A DNA stretch of 64,000 bases from Pseudonocardia thermophila (GTDB taxonomy: Bacteria; Actinomycetota; Actinomycetes; Mycobacteriales; Pseudonocardiaceae): positions 1 to 64,000 of the forward strand of contig NZ_FRAP01000006.1 in assembly GCF_900142365.1 (NCBI RefSeq), given 5' to 3'. A program made the position numbers and the translations under genes. Shown here one piece after another: positions 34,863-43,133 of the stretch. The notes beneath the pieces were generated by a model that was not told where the DNA came from, did no database searches, and saw only the letters and a program-made list of their open reading frames with translations. Numbering within the stretch: position 1 is the first letter of the stretch; the number at the start of each line of letters is the position of its first letter.

Positions 34863-35941
34863 GCCACGGCCCCCGAACGTGCGATGACGGCCCGCGCCAG
34901 TGCGTTCACCGCGAACGTGAGCACGAACAGCACCAGGCCGGCCGCGATGTACGCGCCGGCGGAGAGGTCGTTGTTCAACTCGGCGAACGACAGCGCGATC
35001 TTCGACGCGAACGTGGCCCCGCCGTCGAACAGGCTGCCGGAGAACGGGGTCTGCACCCCGGCGAGGATGATCGTCAGCGCGATCGTCTCGCCCAGCGCCC
35101 GGCCCAGGCCCAGCATCGATGCGCTGATGTAGCCGGAGCGCCCGAACGGCAGCACCGCGATGCGGATGACCTCCCACCGGGTGGCGCCCAGCGCGAGCGC
35201 CGCCTCGACGTGCGTCCGCGGCGTGCGCTCGAAGACCTCGCGGGTGATCGAGGTGATGATCGGCAGGATCATCACGGCCAGCACGATCCCCGCGGTGAAC
35301 ACCGTGGCCCCGGCGATCCCCGAGTTGCCGGGGGCGAACAGGAAGAAGCCGCCGAGGTGGGCCTGCAGCCAGCCGGCGACCGGCTCCAGCACCGGAGCGA
35401 GCACGAGGATGCCCCAGAGCCCGAAGATGATCGACGGCACGGCGGCCAGCACGTCGATCAGGTAGCCGAACGGCCGCGCGAGGCGCGGCGGCGCGTACTG
35501 GGTGAGGAACAGCGCGATGCCCAGCCCCACCGGCATGGCCAGCACCAGCGCGAACACCGAAACCTCGACGGTGACCAGCAGCAGGTCGAGGATGCCGAAC
35601 CGCAGGTTCGCCGGGTCCTCGGTGTCGAAGTTGCGGCTGAGCAGGAAGTTGTCCTGGTCGACGAGCACCGACGGGATGGCCTGGACGAGCAGGAACAGGC
35701 CGATTGCGCCGATCAGCGCTACGACGAACGCACCCGAGCCGGTGACGAGCCAGCGGAAGAGGCGGTCGCCGCGCCGGCTGGACGTGGCCCCTGCGGGCTC
35801 GTCGGGCGGCGGGGCGGGCGGCGGGCCCGTGTCGGGCATGCGGACGTGCCCCTCCGGGATGGTCGCGGTCACGGGGAGGCCCCGCACGACACCGGTGTCG
35901 CCGGCGCCGGCGGGGCCGCCCGTCACGGGTAGGTCGGTCAT
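34859..35941 (-). CDS. pstC: Phosphate ABC transporter permease PstC
   Basis: 360 residues. A proline/glycine-rich cytoplasmic start of about 65 residues ([17 protein letters not shown]) precedes six transmembrane helices, including [20 protein letters not shown]. The PstC features [20 protein letters not shown] and the EAA loop [20 protein letters not shown] are clear. Start ATG 35941 has GGAGG 4 bases upstream; GTG 35962 is in frame but less well placed. The gap to pstS is 38 bases. Confidence 0.94.
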   Translation of the reverse strand: MTDLPVTGGPAGAGDTGVVRGLPVTATIPEGHVRMPDTGPPPAPPPDEPAGATSSRRGDRLFRWLVTGSGAFVVALIGAIGLFLLVQAIPSVLVDQDNFLLSRNFDTEDPANLRFGILDLLLVTVEVSVFALVLAMPVGLGIALFLTQYAPPRLARPFGYLIDVLAAVPSIIFGLWGILVLAPVLEPVAGWLQAHLGGFFLFAPGNSGIAGATVFTAGIVLAVMILPIITSITREVFERTPRTHVEAALALGATRWEVIRIAVLPFGRSGYISASMLGLGRALGETIALTIILAGVQTPFSGSLFDGGATFASKIALSFAELNNDLSAGAYIAAGLVLFVLTFAVNALARAVIARSGAVA

Positions 35942-35978
35942 CGAACCTCCGTGCAGGCCCACTCAGCGTAAGGGGGGA

Positions 35979-37097
35979 TCAGGCGATCGCCGTGACGGCG
36001 GTGAGCAGTTTCTCCTGGAACGAGGCCGGGAGCGGGGCGTAGCCGGCGTCGGCGAGGTTGGCCTGGCCGGTCGTGGCCGCGACGGTGAGGAACGCCTTGA
36101 CCGCCTTCGCGGTGTCCGCGTCGTAACCCTGCGAGCAGACGATCTCGTACGTGGCCAGGATCAGCGGGTACGAGCCGGGTGCCGGTTCCGCGTAGACACC
36201 CTTGAGGTCGATCACCAGATCGTTGCCGCTGCCGATGACCTTCGCGCCCTCGATGGCCTTGCCGACGTTCTCCGCGGTCAGCTCCACCGGGCCGCTGCCG
36301 CTGTCGATCCGGGCGATCGACAGCTTCGCGTCCTGGGCGAACGACAGCTCGACGTAGGAGATCGAGCCCTCGGTGGCCGCGACCGCCTGCGCCACACCGG
36401 ACGACTTCTCCGCGCCGGAGCCGACGCCGCCGTTGAACTTCTTGCCGGTGCCCTGCGTCCAGGCGCCCTTCGATGCGGCAGCCAGGTACTGCTGCACGTT
36501 GTCGGTGGTGCCGGACTCGTCGGACCGGTAGATCACCTTGACCGGGGTGTCCGGCAGGTCCACACCCGGGTTGAGCGCGGCGATCGCCGGGTCGTTCCAG
36601 GTGGTGATCTGGCCGTTGAACAGCTTCGCCGCGACCTCAGCGGTGAGCACGAGGTTCGTGACGCCCTCGATCTTGTACGCCAGCGCCACCGGGCCGAACA
36701 CCAGCGGGAGGTTCCACGCCGGGTTGCCCTGGCAGCGCTCCGCCGCCGCGGCGACCTCGCCCTTCTCCTGGGAGAGCGGCGAGTCGGAGCCGCCGAAGTC
36801 GACGAGTCCCGCGCTGAACTGCTTGATGCCCGCGCCGGAGCCGGTGGGGTTGTAGGCGACGTTGTGGCCCGGGCAGGCCGCCTGGTAGGCCTGGACGAAC
36901 GCGTCCATCGCGTTCTTCTGCGCCGATGAGCCCTCGGCGCTCAGGTTCTCCTTGCCGCCGCAGTCGACGGCCGGGCCGCCTGCGGCGGGCGCCCCTGCCC
37001 CACCGCCTGCTGGTACCGGGTCGCTGCCGCAACCGGCGAGGAGCAGTGCGCTCGCGGCCAGGAGGGCGGCGACGAGGCCGTGCCGCTGGAGTTTCAC
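35979..37097 (-). CDS. pstS: Phosphate-binding lipoprotein PstS
   Basis: 372 residues. The signal peptide GLVAALLAASALLLAGC ends in a lipobox (Cys near 23), followed by an Ala/Gly/Pro linker and the phosphate-binding fold: LSAEGSSAQKNAMDAFVQAY, NPTGSGAGIKQFSAGLVDFG, GSDSPLSQ, and VIYRSDESGTTDNVQQYL, all phosphate-contact loops. It captures phosphate outside and feeds PstCA. GTG 37097 has GGAGG upstream. The 5' region holds a PHO box (37186-37207) and a -10 element (37153-37158). Confidence 0.95.
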   Translation of the reverse strand: MKLQRHGLVAALLAASALLLAGCGSDPVPAGGGAGAPAAGGPAVDCGGKENLSAEGSSAQKNAMDAFVQAYQAACPGHNVAYNPTGSGAGIKQFSAGLVDFGGSDSPLSQEKGEVAAAAERCQGNPAWNLPLVFGPVALAYKIEGVTNLVLTAEVAAKLFNGQITTWNDPAIAALNPGVDLPDTPVKVIYRSDESGTTDNVQQYLAAASKGAWTQGTGKKFNGGVGSGAEKSSGVAQAVAATEGSISYVELSFAQDAKLSIARIDSGSGPVELTAENVGKAIEGAKVIGSGNDLVIDLKGVYAEPAPGSYPLILATYEIVCSQGYDADTAKAVKAFLTVAATTGQANLADAGYAPLPASFQEKLLTAVTAIA

Positions 37098-37152
37098 GGA
37101 AAGGTCCTCCGACGATTCGGTCGCTGCGGCTCGGGGTGGCCGCTCGCCGGGA

Positions 37153-37158
37153 ACGCTA
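37153..37158 (-). promoter_or_regulatory. -10 element of the pst operon
   Basis: TAGCGT on the minus strand, 56 bases before the pstS GTG; the PHO box ends 27 bases upstream of it, the same spacing as at phoU. Confidence 0.45.
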
Positions 37159-37185
37159 GGTAGGCACGGTGGACGCCTCCCCCCG

Positions 37186-37207
37186 CTCAGGTGAACGGGG
37201 GATGAAC
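37186..37207 (-). promoter_or_regulatory. PHO box upstream of pstS
   Basis: On the minus strand GTTCATCCCCC is followed directly by GTTCACCTGAG, two 11-base direct units of the PhoP/RegX3-type box. Confidence 0.75.
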
Positions 37208-37279
37208 AGGTCCGCGATCGGGCGTGGGCTCGACCACTCGGCTGAGTGACGAGGGGGCCGGCGCGTGACCGCGGGGCCG

Positions 37280-38152
37280 TCAGCGCGAGTAGTTCACGTC
37301 GGTGTCGGTGTGCCGGAACCCCAGCTGGGAGTACACGCGGATAGCCGGCGCGTTGTCCGACTCGACGTAGAGCATCACCTCACCGAGGCCGCGGTCGCGC
37401 AGGTGCGCGAGGCCGGCCAGGGTGAGCGCGCTGCCCAGGTGCAGGCCGCGGGCCGACGGGTCCACGCCGAGCACGTAGACCTCTCCGACGGGCGGCTCCT
37501 GGTCGTGGTGGATCTTCGTCCAGTGGAACCCGAGCAGCCGGTCCTCGGCGTCCACGGCGAGCAGGAACCCCTGCGGGTCGAACCACGGCTCGGCCTCGCG
37601 CAGCCGCACCTGCTCGACGTCCCAGCCGCCCTGCTCGGGATGCCAGTCGAAGGCCGCGTTGTTGACGCGCAGGAACTCCTGCTCGTCCTGCCCGACGACG
37701 AACGCGCGCAGCCGCACACCGTCGGGCAGCTGCGGCTCGAAGACGTCGGTGGGCGCGAGCGGGCGGCGCATCCGCCACAGCTCCCGGGTGCGCGCGAAAC
37801 CGAACCGGGCGGCCAGGGCAGCCGCCGCCGGGTGGTCGCCGTGTGCCCACACCCGCAGCACCCCGTCGGTGCGCTCGATCAGCGCGGCCACGATCTGCGC
37901 GCCGAGGCCGCGGCCGCGGGCGTCGGGGTGCACGGTGAGCTCCGCGGTGCGGCTGTCGTCGGCGGCGGGGGGGTCGAGATGGGCGAACCCGACGAGCTCG
38001 TCCCCCTCGCGGACCTGCAGGTTGTCGCCCTCGGAAAGGTGCAGCAGCACGTTCTCCCCGATGGGCGCGTCGCCGTCGGCCTTGGTGGCGGCGGCGATCA
38101 GCGACGTGACGGCGGCGGGATCGGTGGGTGGTGCCCAGATCAGTTCGGCCAC
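37280..38152 (-). CDS. mshD: Mycothiol synthase
   Basis: 290 residues with two GNAT domains, the mark of MshD, which acetylates Cys-GlcN-Ins with acetyl-CoA in the last step of mycothiol synthesis. The N-terminal domain has AELTVHPDARGRGLGAQIVA. The C-terminal domain has DWHPEQGGWDVEQVRLREAE, WFDPQGFLLAVD, GEVYVLGVDPSARGLHLGSA (acetyl-CoA P-loop) and LYVESDNAPAIRVYSQLGF. GTG 38152 lies 7 bases after a -10 TAGTCT, so a leaderless start is likely. It lies next to glnR, as in many actinobacteria. Confidence 0.93.
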   Translation of the reverse strand: MAELIWAPPTDPAAVTSLIAAATKADGDAPIGENVLLHLSEGDNLQVREGDELVGFAHLDPPAADDSRTAELTVHPDARGRGLGAQIVAALIERTDGVLRVWAHGDHPAAAALAARFGFARTRELWRMRRPLAPTDVFEPQLPDGVRLRAFVVGQDEQEFLRVNNAAFDWHPEQGGWDVEQVRLREAEPWFDPQGFLLAVDAEDRLLGFHWTKIHHDQEPPVGEVYVLGVDPSARGLHLGSALTLAGLAHLRDRGLGEVMLYVESDNAPAIRVYSQLGFRHTDTDVNYSR

Positions 38153-38159
38153 CGCACCG

Positions 38160-38165
38160 AGACTA
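38160..38165 (-). promoter_or_regulatory. -10 element of mshD
   Basis: TAGTCT on the minus strand ends 7 bases before GTG 38152, consistent with leaderless transcription. Confidence 0.45.
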
Positions 38166-38189
38166 GTCCCCTCGCGCGGTCAGGTCCGG

Positions 38190-38936
38190 TCAGCGCGCGT
38201 GGGCGACCGATCGATCGGACTCCTCGTCCGCGTCGTCGTCGTTCCCCGACGCCGCCATGCCCAGCCCCCCGCGGGTGGGCCGGACGAACTTGTACCCGAC
38301 GTTGCGCACGGTGCCGATCATCTGCTCGTGCTCCGGGCCGAGCTTCGCGCGCAACCGCCGCACGTGCACGTCGACCGTGCGGGTGCCGCCGAAGAAGTCG
38401 TAGCCCCACACCTCCTGCAGCAGCTGAGCCCGGGTGAACACCCGGCCGGCGTGCTGCGCGAGGTACTTCAGCAGCTCGAACTCCTTGTAGGTCAGCTCGA
38501 GTAGCCGGCCGCGCAGCCGGGCCGCGTAGGTGGCCTCGTCGATGACGAGGTCGCCGAGCACGAGCGCACCACCCTCGGAGCCGTTGTCCGAGCCCCGGCG
38601 GGACTTGAGCAGGCGCAGCCGCGCGTCGACCTCGGCGGGCCCCGTGGTCGGCAGCAGGATCTCGTCGACCACCCACTCCCCGGAGACGGCGACGAGCCCG
38701 CCTTCGGTGAGCACAGCGATCACCGGTACGTCGGTCCCGGTGCTGCCGAGGAGCCGGCAGAGGCTGCGCGCGGCGACGAGATCGGTGCGGGCGTCCACCA
38801 GCACCGCGTCATGGGGTCCGGCGTCGAGCAGGGCCGCAACCTCCGGTGCCGCCGTGCGGACACCGTGCGGGAGCAGGGCGAGCGCAGGAAGCACGGATCC
38901 GGGGTCCGGATCCGCGGTCAGCAGCAGGAGTTCCAC
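38190..38936 (-). CDS. glnR: Nitrogen regulator GlnR (OmpR-type)
   Basis: 248 residues. The N-terminus [20 protein letters not shown] and [20 protein letters not shown] match the GlnR receiver domain, which is atypical and not phosphorylated in the normal way. The winged-helix DNA-binding domain has [40 protein letters not shown] and [16 protein letters not shown]. GlnR controls glutamine synthetase and ammonium uptake genes in actinobacteria. GTG 38936 has GGAGG 6 bases upstream. It diverges from lmeA across a 234-base gap. Confidence 0.93.
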   Translation of the reverse strand: MELLLLTADPDPGSVLPALALLPHGVRTAAPEVAALLDAGPHDAVLVDARTDLVAARSLCRLLGSTGTDVPVIAVLTEGGLVAVSGEWVVDEILLPTTGPAEVDARLRLLKSRRGSDNGSEGGALVLGDLVIDEATYAARLRGRLLELTYKEFELLKYLAQHAGRVFTRAQLLQEVWGYDFFGGTRTVDVHVRRLRAKLGPEHEQMIGTVRNVGYKFVRPTRGGLGMAASGNDDDADEESDRSVAHAR

Positions 38937-39132
38937 GACGTGCCTCCTCTCACCGGGATTTCCGGGCGGCGGGCATCGTTGACTCACCGTTCACGTCCGC
39001 GTGACCCGGTACTCACACCACCACACGGATCGATGCAGAATAACCAGATTCACCCCCTCCGACGAAAGCGCTGTTGACCACAGTTCGTTACGTGGAGGTG
39101 ACCCGGGCGTCCGGACACATCGGACCCACCTC

Positions 39133-39138
39133 TACCGT
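39133..39138 (+). promoter_or_regulatory. Candidate -10 of lmeA
   Basis: TACCGT, 32 bases before the TTG start; no clear -35. Confidence 0.35.
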
Positions 39139-39170
39139 CGTGCCCACCCACGACGGATCGGAGGTCCGGG

Positions 39171-39962
39171 TTGAGGCGCGTGATCATCGTGCTGCTGGTG
39201 CTCGTCGGGCTGTTCGTGGCCGCCGACTTCGGCGCCGCCGCGCTCGCCGAGTCCGTGGTCTCGCGGCAGATGCGCCAGCAGATCGGCCTGCGCGACGACC
39301 CCAGCGTGCGGATCAACGGCTTCCCGTTCCTCACCCAGGCGCTGACCGGCCGCTACGGCAGCGTCGACGTCCAGGCCAACAACATCACCGTGGCGGAGCT
39401 GGAGGACCTGTCCGTGCAGGCGCAGCTGCGCGACGTCGACGCCCCGCTGTCGACGGTTCTCGGCTCCGGCCCGAAGACGCTGAAGGTCGGCGAGGCAGAG
39501 GGCTCGGTGCGCATCCCGGCCCGCGACGTCGAGCAGCTGCTCAACCGCAACGGCGCCATCACCCTCGACGACCTGCGCATCGATCCGGTGGACGAGGCCG
39601 GACTGAAGGCCGCCGCCGAGGAGAGCGACGACACGTCGCTGACGTCCATCGACCCTGACCTCGCTGTCCGGCTCACCGCCACCACCGTGCTGCCGCTGCT
39701 CGGGGAGAACGAGGTGTCGGTGATCGCGCAGCTGTCGCTGGACAACGGCAAGGCCCGGATCGTGCCGCGCGACGTGCGCTTCGGCGGCAACGCGCTGCCC
39801 ACCGCGGTCCAGCGCGTCGTGGCCGAGGTGTTCACCGTGACCGTCGACCCGGGCTCGCTGCCGCTGCAGGTCACCCCGACCGAGCTGACCGCGGAGAGCG
39901 GTGCCCTGCGGGTCAGCGGCACCGCGCGGAACCTGACGATCGGCGGCGCGAGCACGGAGTGA
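39171..39962 (+). CDS. lmeA: LmeA-family phospholipid-binding protein (DUF2993)
   Basis: 263 residues. The N-terminus RRVIIVLLVLVGLFVAADFG is an uncleaved anchor or signal segment, and the rest is the exported DUF2993 fold with alternating beta strands (FPFLTQALTGRYGSVDVQAN, ALPTAVQRVVAEVFTVTVDP). In mycobacteria LmeA binds phospholipids and supports lipomannan elongation. The start is a TTG with GGAGG 6 bases upstream, which is unusual but fits length and signal. The thioredoxin-like gene follows 69 bases later. Confidence 0.85.
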   Translation: MRRVIIVLLVLVGLFVAADFGAAALAESVVSRQMRQQIGLRDDPSVRINGFPFLTQALTGRYGSVDVQANNITVAELEDLSVQAQLRDVDAPLSTVLGSGPKTLKVGEAEGSVRIPARDVEQLLNRNGAITLDDLRIDPVDEAGLKAAAEESDDTSLTSIDPDLAVRLTATTVLPLLGENEVSVIAQLSLDNGKARIVPRDVRFGGNALPTAVQRVVAEVFTVTVDPGSLPLQVTPTELTAESGALRVSGTARNLTIGGASTE

Positions 39963-40019
39963 GCAGGGCGGGCTGCGAGCCGCACCACGCGAGCCCGGCG
40001 GCGACCGCGGCCGCCGGGT

Positions 40020-40025
40020 GATACT
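40020..40025 (+). promoter_or_regulatory. -10 element of the thioredoxin-like gene
   Basis: GATACT ends 6 bases before GTG 40032, so this gene too may be leaderless. Confidence 0.35.
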
Positions 40026-40031
40026 GCAGGG

Positions 40032-40466
40032 GTGAGTCTCTGGGGCGCTGTGGCGCTCGGCGTCGCCGTCGTCGTGGCGCTGGTCCTGGCGCTGGTCCTG
40101 CGCGCCCGCGACGGACGCGTCCGCGCCGCGGCCGGGGCGAGCGGGGGCTGGGCACTCGCCGGGTGCTCCCCGTCCGGTCAGGACCGGGTGCTGCTGCTGC
40201 AGCTGTCGTCCCCGGTGTGCGCGCCGTGCCGGCAGACCGCGGCGGTGCTGACCGAGCTGGCCGGGCGCACCGTCGGGCTCGTGCACGTCGAGCTGGACGT
40301 GGCCGACCGCCCCGACGCCGCCCGCGAGCTGGGGGTCCTGCGCACCCCGACGGTGGTGGCGTTCGACCGGGACGGCACCGAGCTGCTGCGCGTGTCCGGG
40401 GTGCCGCGCGCCGCGGACCTGCTCGCCGGCGTGCGGCCGGCGTTGTCCGGACGACTCGCCCCATGA
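40032..40466 (+). CDS. Membrane-anchored thioredoxin-like protein
   Basis: 144 residues. One N-terminal membrane helix (WGAVALGVAVVVALVLALVL) is followed by a thioredoxin fold with the redox motif CAPC (SSPVCAPCRQTAAVL), VHVELDVADRP and the cis-Pro region LRTPTVVAFDRDG. It probably handles disulfides at the membrane; its place before the sulfurtransferase operon suggests a link with sulfur transfer (compare thiX of mycobacteria, from memory). Its TGA overlaps an ATG at 40463 that could extend the following leader peptide. Confidence 0.85.
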   Translation: MSLWGAVALGVAVVVALVLALVLRARDGRVRAAAGASGGWALAGCSPSGQDRVLLLQLSSPVCAPCRQTAAVLTELAGRTVGLVHVELDVADRPDAARELGVLRTPTVVAFDRDGTELLRVSGVPRAADLLAGVRPALSGRLAP

Positions 40467-40521
40467 CCGAGCCCACTGTCCGGACCGTGGACGGTCGTTC
40501 CCGCAAGGCGGGAGCGTCGGC

Positions 40522-40527
40522 TACGCT
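40522..40527 (+). promoter_or_regulatory. -10 element of the leader peptide/sulfurtransferase operon
   Basis: TACGCT ends 7 bases before GTG 40535, placing the transcript start on the leader peptide's start codon. Confidence 0.6.
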
Positions 40528-40534
40528 GGCAGCC

Positions 40535-40609
40535 GTGTTCTGGCCGCTGACCCGTCGCCGCGCAGTCGATCTGTGCCGCGTCGGCAGCTGCCTGTGTCGC
40601 GTCTCCTGA
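40535..40609 (+). CDS. Cysteine-rich leader peptide (attenuator)
   Basis: A 24-codon reading frame, MFWPLTRRRAVDLCRVGSCL ending CRVS, with three Cys codons near its end. The LTRRRAVDLCRV pattern is typical of small leader peptides ahead of sulfur genes in actinobacteria. In mycobacteria, leaderless Cys-rich short frames act as cysteine-responsive attenuators. Here a -10 sits 7 bases before GTG, so it should be leaderless. Slow reading of the Cys codons at low cysteine would change folding of the next about 60 bases, which contain a hairpin, and so affect the DUF4395-sulfurtransferase operon. An in-frame ATG at 40463, overlapping the thioredoxin stop, could extend it to 48 residues. Confidence 0.7.
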   Translation: MFWPLTRRRAVDLCRVGSCLCRVS

Positions 40610-40619
40610 GCATCCGCCC

Positions 40620-40639
40620 GCGCCGCTGATCGTCGGCGC
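40620..40639 (+). promoter_or_regulatory. Hairpin downstream of the Cys leader (possible attenuator)
   Basis: GCGCCG pairs with CGGCGC around an 8-base loop, 11 bases after the leader stop and 29 bases before the next ATG. Confidence 0.4.
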
Positions 40640-40668
40640 ATCCTTTCGGTTCTCTCAGGAGCCCACTC

Positions 40669-41115
40669 ATGGCCACACCCGCAGAACCCCCTGTCGATCC
40701 GCGTGGTGTCCGGTTCGCCGCCGGTGTGACGACCGTCGTGCTCGCACTGGTCCTGCTCTCCGGCAGCGGCTGGCTCGCGGCGGCTCAGACCGTCGTCTTC
40801 GCGCTCGGCGCCTTCTTCGGACTCCGGTTCGCGCCCTACTCGGTGCTGTACCGGCTCGTCGTCGCACCCCGGTTGAACCCGCCCGCCGAGAAGGAGGAGG
40901 CCGCTCCCGTGCGGTTCTCCCAGCTCGTCGGGTTCGTCTTCGCCCTGGTCGGCACGATCGGCTACTTGACCGGCCTCACCGTCCTGGGCATCGTGGCCAC
41001 CGCGCTCGCGCTGGCCGCGGCACTGCTCAACGCAGCCGTGGGCTTCTGCCTCGGCTGCGAGATGTACGCCTTGATCCAACGACTCCGTACTCGTAACCAA
41101 GGAGCCACCGCATGA
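40669..41115 (+). CDS. DUF4395 membrane protein
   Basis: 148 residues with four predicted membrane segments (GVTTVVLALVLLSGSGWLAA, TVVFALGAFFGLRFAP, FSQLVGFVFALVGTIGYLTG, TVLGIVATALALAAALLNAA). The family hallmark is a pair of cysteines in GFCLGCEMYALIQRL near the C-terminus, which could carry sulfane sulfur or a disulfide. CAGGAG precedes ATG 40669 by 7 bases. It overlaps the sulfurtransferase start by 4 bases, so membrane sulfur delivery or protection from sulfide is plausible but unproven. Confidence 0.85.
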   Translation: MATPAEPPVDPRGVRFAAGVTTVVLALVLLSGSGWLAAAQTVVFALGAFFGLRFAPYSVLYRLVVAPRLNPPAEKEEAAPVRFSQLVGFVFALVGTIGYLTGLTVLGIVATALALAAALLNAAVGFCLGCEMYALIQRLRTRNQGATA

Positions 41116-41948
41116 GTCGCCAGGACGTCCTAGTCACCGCAGACTGGGCCGAGAAGAACCTCGGAACGGACGGCATCGTCTTCGTCGAGGTCGACGAGGA
41201 CACCACCGCGTACGACGGTGGCCACATCCCCGGCGCGATCAAGATCAACTGGACCACCGAGCTCCAGGACCAGGTCCGCCGGGACATCCTCACCAAGGAG
41301 CAGTTCGAGCAGCTGCTCTCCGCCAAGGGCATCTCGAACGACGACACCGTCGTGCTCTACGGCGGCAACAACAACTGGTTCGCCGCCTACGCCTACTGGC
41401 AGTTCAAGCTGTACGGCCACGAGAAGCTGAAGCTGCTCGACGGCGGCCGCAAGAAGTGGGAGCTCGACGGGCGCACCCTGACCACCGACGTGGTCGAGCG
41501 CACGCCCACCACCTACAAGGCGAAGGACCCGGACAACGCGATCCGCGCCTTCCGCGACGAGGTCGTGCAGGCCATCGGCAACAAGAACCTCGTCGACGTC
41601 CGCTCCCCCGACGAGTTCTCCGGCAAGATCCTCGCTCCCGCGCACCTGCCGCAGGAGCAGTCGCAGCGTCCCGGCCACGTGCCCACGGCGATCAACATCC
41701 CGTGGAGCAAGGCGGCCAACGAAGACGGTACGTTCAAGTCGGACGAGGAGCTGCGCCAGCTCTACGCCGAGGCGGGCTACGACCCGAACAAGCCCACCAT
41801 CGCCTACTGCCGCATCGGCGAGCGCTCGAGCCACACGTGGGTGGTGCTGCACGAGCTGCTCGGCTACGACGACGTGAAGAACTACGACGGCAGCTGGACC
41901 GAGTACGGTTCGCTTGTCGGCGTGCCGATCGAGACGGGAGCCAAGTGA
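41112..41948 (+). CDS. cysA: Thiosulfate sulfurtransferase (rhodanese)
   Basis: 278 residues with two rhodanese domains. The N-terminal inactive domain includes FVEVDEDTTAYDGGHIPGAI. The C-terminal domain has NLVDVRSPDEFSGKILAPAH and the active-site loop YCRIGERSSHTWVV with catalytic Cys (CRIGERS). It moves sulfur from thiosulfate to cyanide or protein thiols. This matches the mycobacterial CysA2-type enzyme, usually followed by a DUF1416 gene as here. It is coupled to both neighbours (ATGA with DUF4395; TGATG with DUF1416). Expression is probably cysteine-controlled through the leader peptide. Confidence 0.93.
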   Translation: MSRQDVLVTADWAEKNLGTDGIVFVEVDEDTTAYDGGHIPGAIKINWTTELQDQVRRDILTKEQFEQLLSAKGISNDDTVVLYGGNNNWFAAYAYWQFKLYGHEKLKLLDGGRKKWELDGRTLTTDVVERTPTTYKAKDPDNAIRAFRDEVVQAIGNKNLVDVRSPDEFSGKILAPAHLPQEQSQRPGHVPTAINIPWSKAANEDGTFKSDEELRQLYAEAGYDPNKPTIAYCRIGERSSHTWVVLHELLGYDDVKNYDGSWTEYGSLVGVPIETGAK

Positions 41949-42247
41949 TGTGCGCTGCCCCTGACCAGGGGACTGCTCTGCCGCCGAACACGGACCTCAC
42001 CAAGGAGACCGTGCTGACCGGGCGCGTGGTCGCCGACGGCCAGCCGGTCGCGGGTGCGTTCGTGCGGCTGCTCGACAGCACCGGCGAGTTCACCGCCGAG
42101 GTCGTGTCCTCGGCGACGGGCGGCTACCGGTTCTTCGCCGCGCCGGGCACGTGGACGGTGCGGGCGCTGTCGCGCCAGGGCAACGGCCAGACCGAGGTGC
42201 GGCCGACCGGCCCGGGCCTGTACGAGGCCGAGGTCGCGGTCGCCTGA
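41948..42247 (+). CDS. DUF1416 protein (SseC family)
   Basis: 99 residues, a single small beta-sandwich of the DUF1416 family: ETVLTGRVVADGQPVAGAFV, LLDSTGEFTAEVVSSATGGY and FFAAPGTWTVRALS, resembling a carboxypeptidase-regulatory-like domain. A Cys at position 2 is conserved in the family and might accept sulfur. ATG 41948 shares one base with the rhodanese stop. Function is unproven; the fixed pairing with rhodanese suggests a sulfur carrier. Confidence 0.88.
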   Translation: MCAAPDQGTALPPNTDLTKETVLTGRVVADGQPVAGAFVRLLDSTGEFTAEVVSSATGGYRFFAAPGTWTVRALSRQGNGQTEVRPTGPGLYEAEVAVA

Positions 42248-42254
42248 GGACGAC

Positions 42255-42291
42255 CGAAGGCCGGGTCCGTCGTCGACGGGCCCGGCCTTCG
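42255..42291. terminator. Long hairpin terminator between convergent genes
   Basis: An 11-bp outer stem (42255-42265 with 42281-42291) continues into a 5-bp inner stem with one T-G wobble, closing a 3-base loop. It lies between the DUF1416 and lipoprotein ends. Confidence 0.85.
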
Positions 42292-42305
42292 ACGTGCAGG
42301 GGGGA

Positions 42306-43052
42306 TCAGCGGCCGGCGAGCGCGGCGATCGGGGTGCCGGGACGCAGCCCGTCGCCCAGCGCGGCCCAGGGCACCAGCACGCCCCGCTCGGCGAGCGCCT
42401 GGACCGCGTGCGGGACCTCGTTGTACACGTGCGCGACCAGCCCCTCGCGGGTGGCGGTGTAGGGCGCGTCCGGGCCGGGTTCGGCGTAGAGGCTCGCGCA
42501 GAGATCGACGCCGGTGACCAGCTGCGGATCCAGGCCGGCGCGGCAGCCGGCGACGAACGCGGCGCGACCGCGCTCGGTGAGCACGTCGGCCAGCGGGATC
42601 TCCTCGCCGCTGGCGAGATCGATCACGAACGTCTGCATCGTCGAGCCCGGGTACGCCGCGCCGGGCACGGAGCGGGTGATGACGTAGGCGGTGGACAGCA
42701 CTCCGCGTTCGTTCAGCGCCTCGTCGCGGTAGCCACCGGAGACCGCGGCGCTCTCCTCGCAGTCGATCGGGTCCGGGGTGAGGTCGAGCGCGGCGTTCGC
42801 GGTGGCGGCGGCATCGGCCGGGATGCCGTGGACGGTCAGCCAGGTGACGTCGTAGTCGCAGGTCGCGGAGCCGTTGGTGATCGTCGTGCTGGCCGATTCC
42901 GGGGCGAGCACGGCCTGGCCCGACACAGCCGTGGACGTCGGTGCCGCGACCGTGGCGGTCGGGGGCACGGGGACGGCGGTGCCCGCCGCGCCGGAGCAAC
43001 CCGCGAGGGCGGCCGCGGCGATCGCGGCGAGCAGGACGTGCCGGACGATCAT
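42306..43052 (-). CDS. Secreted lipoprotein, RsiV/DUF3298-like
   Basis: 248 residues. The signal VRHVLLAAIAAAALAGC ends in a lipobox, followed by a Pro/Ala/Thr linker. The C-terminal half resembles the RsiV/DUF3298 domain: STMQTFVIDLASGEEIPLAD, VLTERGRAAFVAGCRAGLD and GLVAHVYNEVPHAVQALAER-like strands ending in VPWAALGDGL. Two pairs of cysteines could form disulfides outside. This domain occurs in anti-sigma factors and lysozyme-binding proteins, but no adjacent sigma factor gene is seen. ATG 43052. Function unknown. Confidence 0.7.
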   Translation of the reverse strand: MIVRHVLLAAIAAAALAGCSGAAGTAVPVPPTATVAAPTSTAVSGQAVLAPESASTTITNGSATCDYDVTWLTVHGIPADAAATANAALDLTPDPIDCEESAAVSGGYRDEALNERGVLSTAYVITRSVPGAAYPGSTMQTFVIDLASGEEIPLADVLTERGRAAFVAGCRAGLDPQLVTGVDLCASLYAEPGPDAPYTATREGLVAHVYNEVPHAVQALAERGVLVPWAALGDGLRPGTPIAALAGR

Positions 43053-43133
43053 CTCTCTCCCTGCGCTCGAGTTCGACCGACCGTAGTATCGATCACCGAC
43101 GGTTCCGGTTGCGGAACGGACAGTGGGGGGCAC

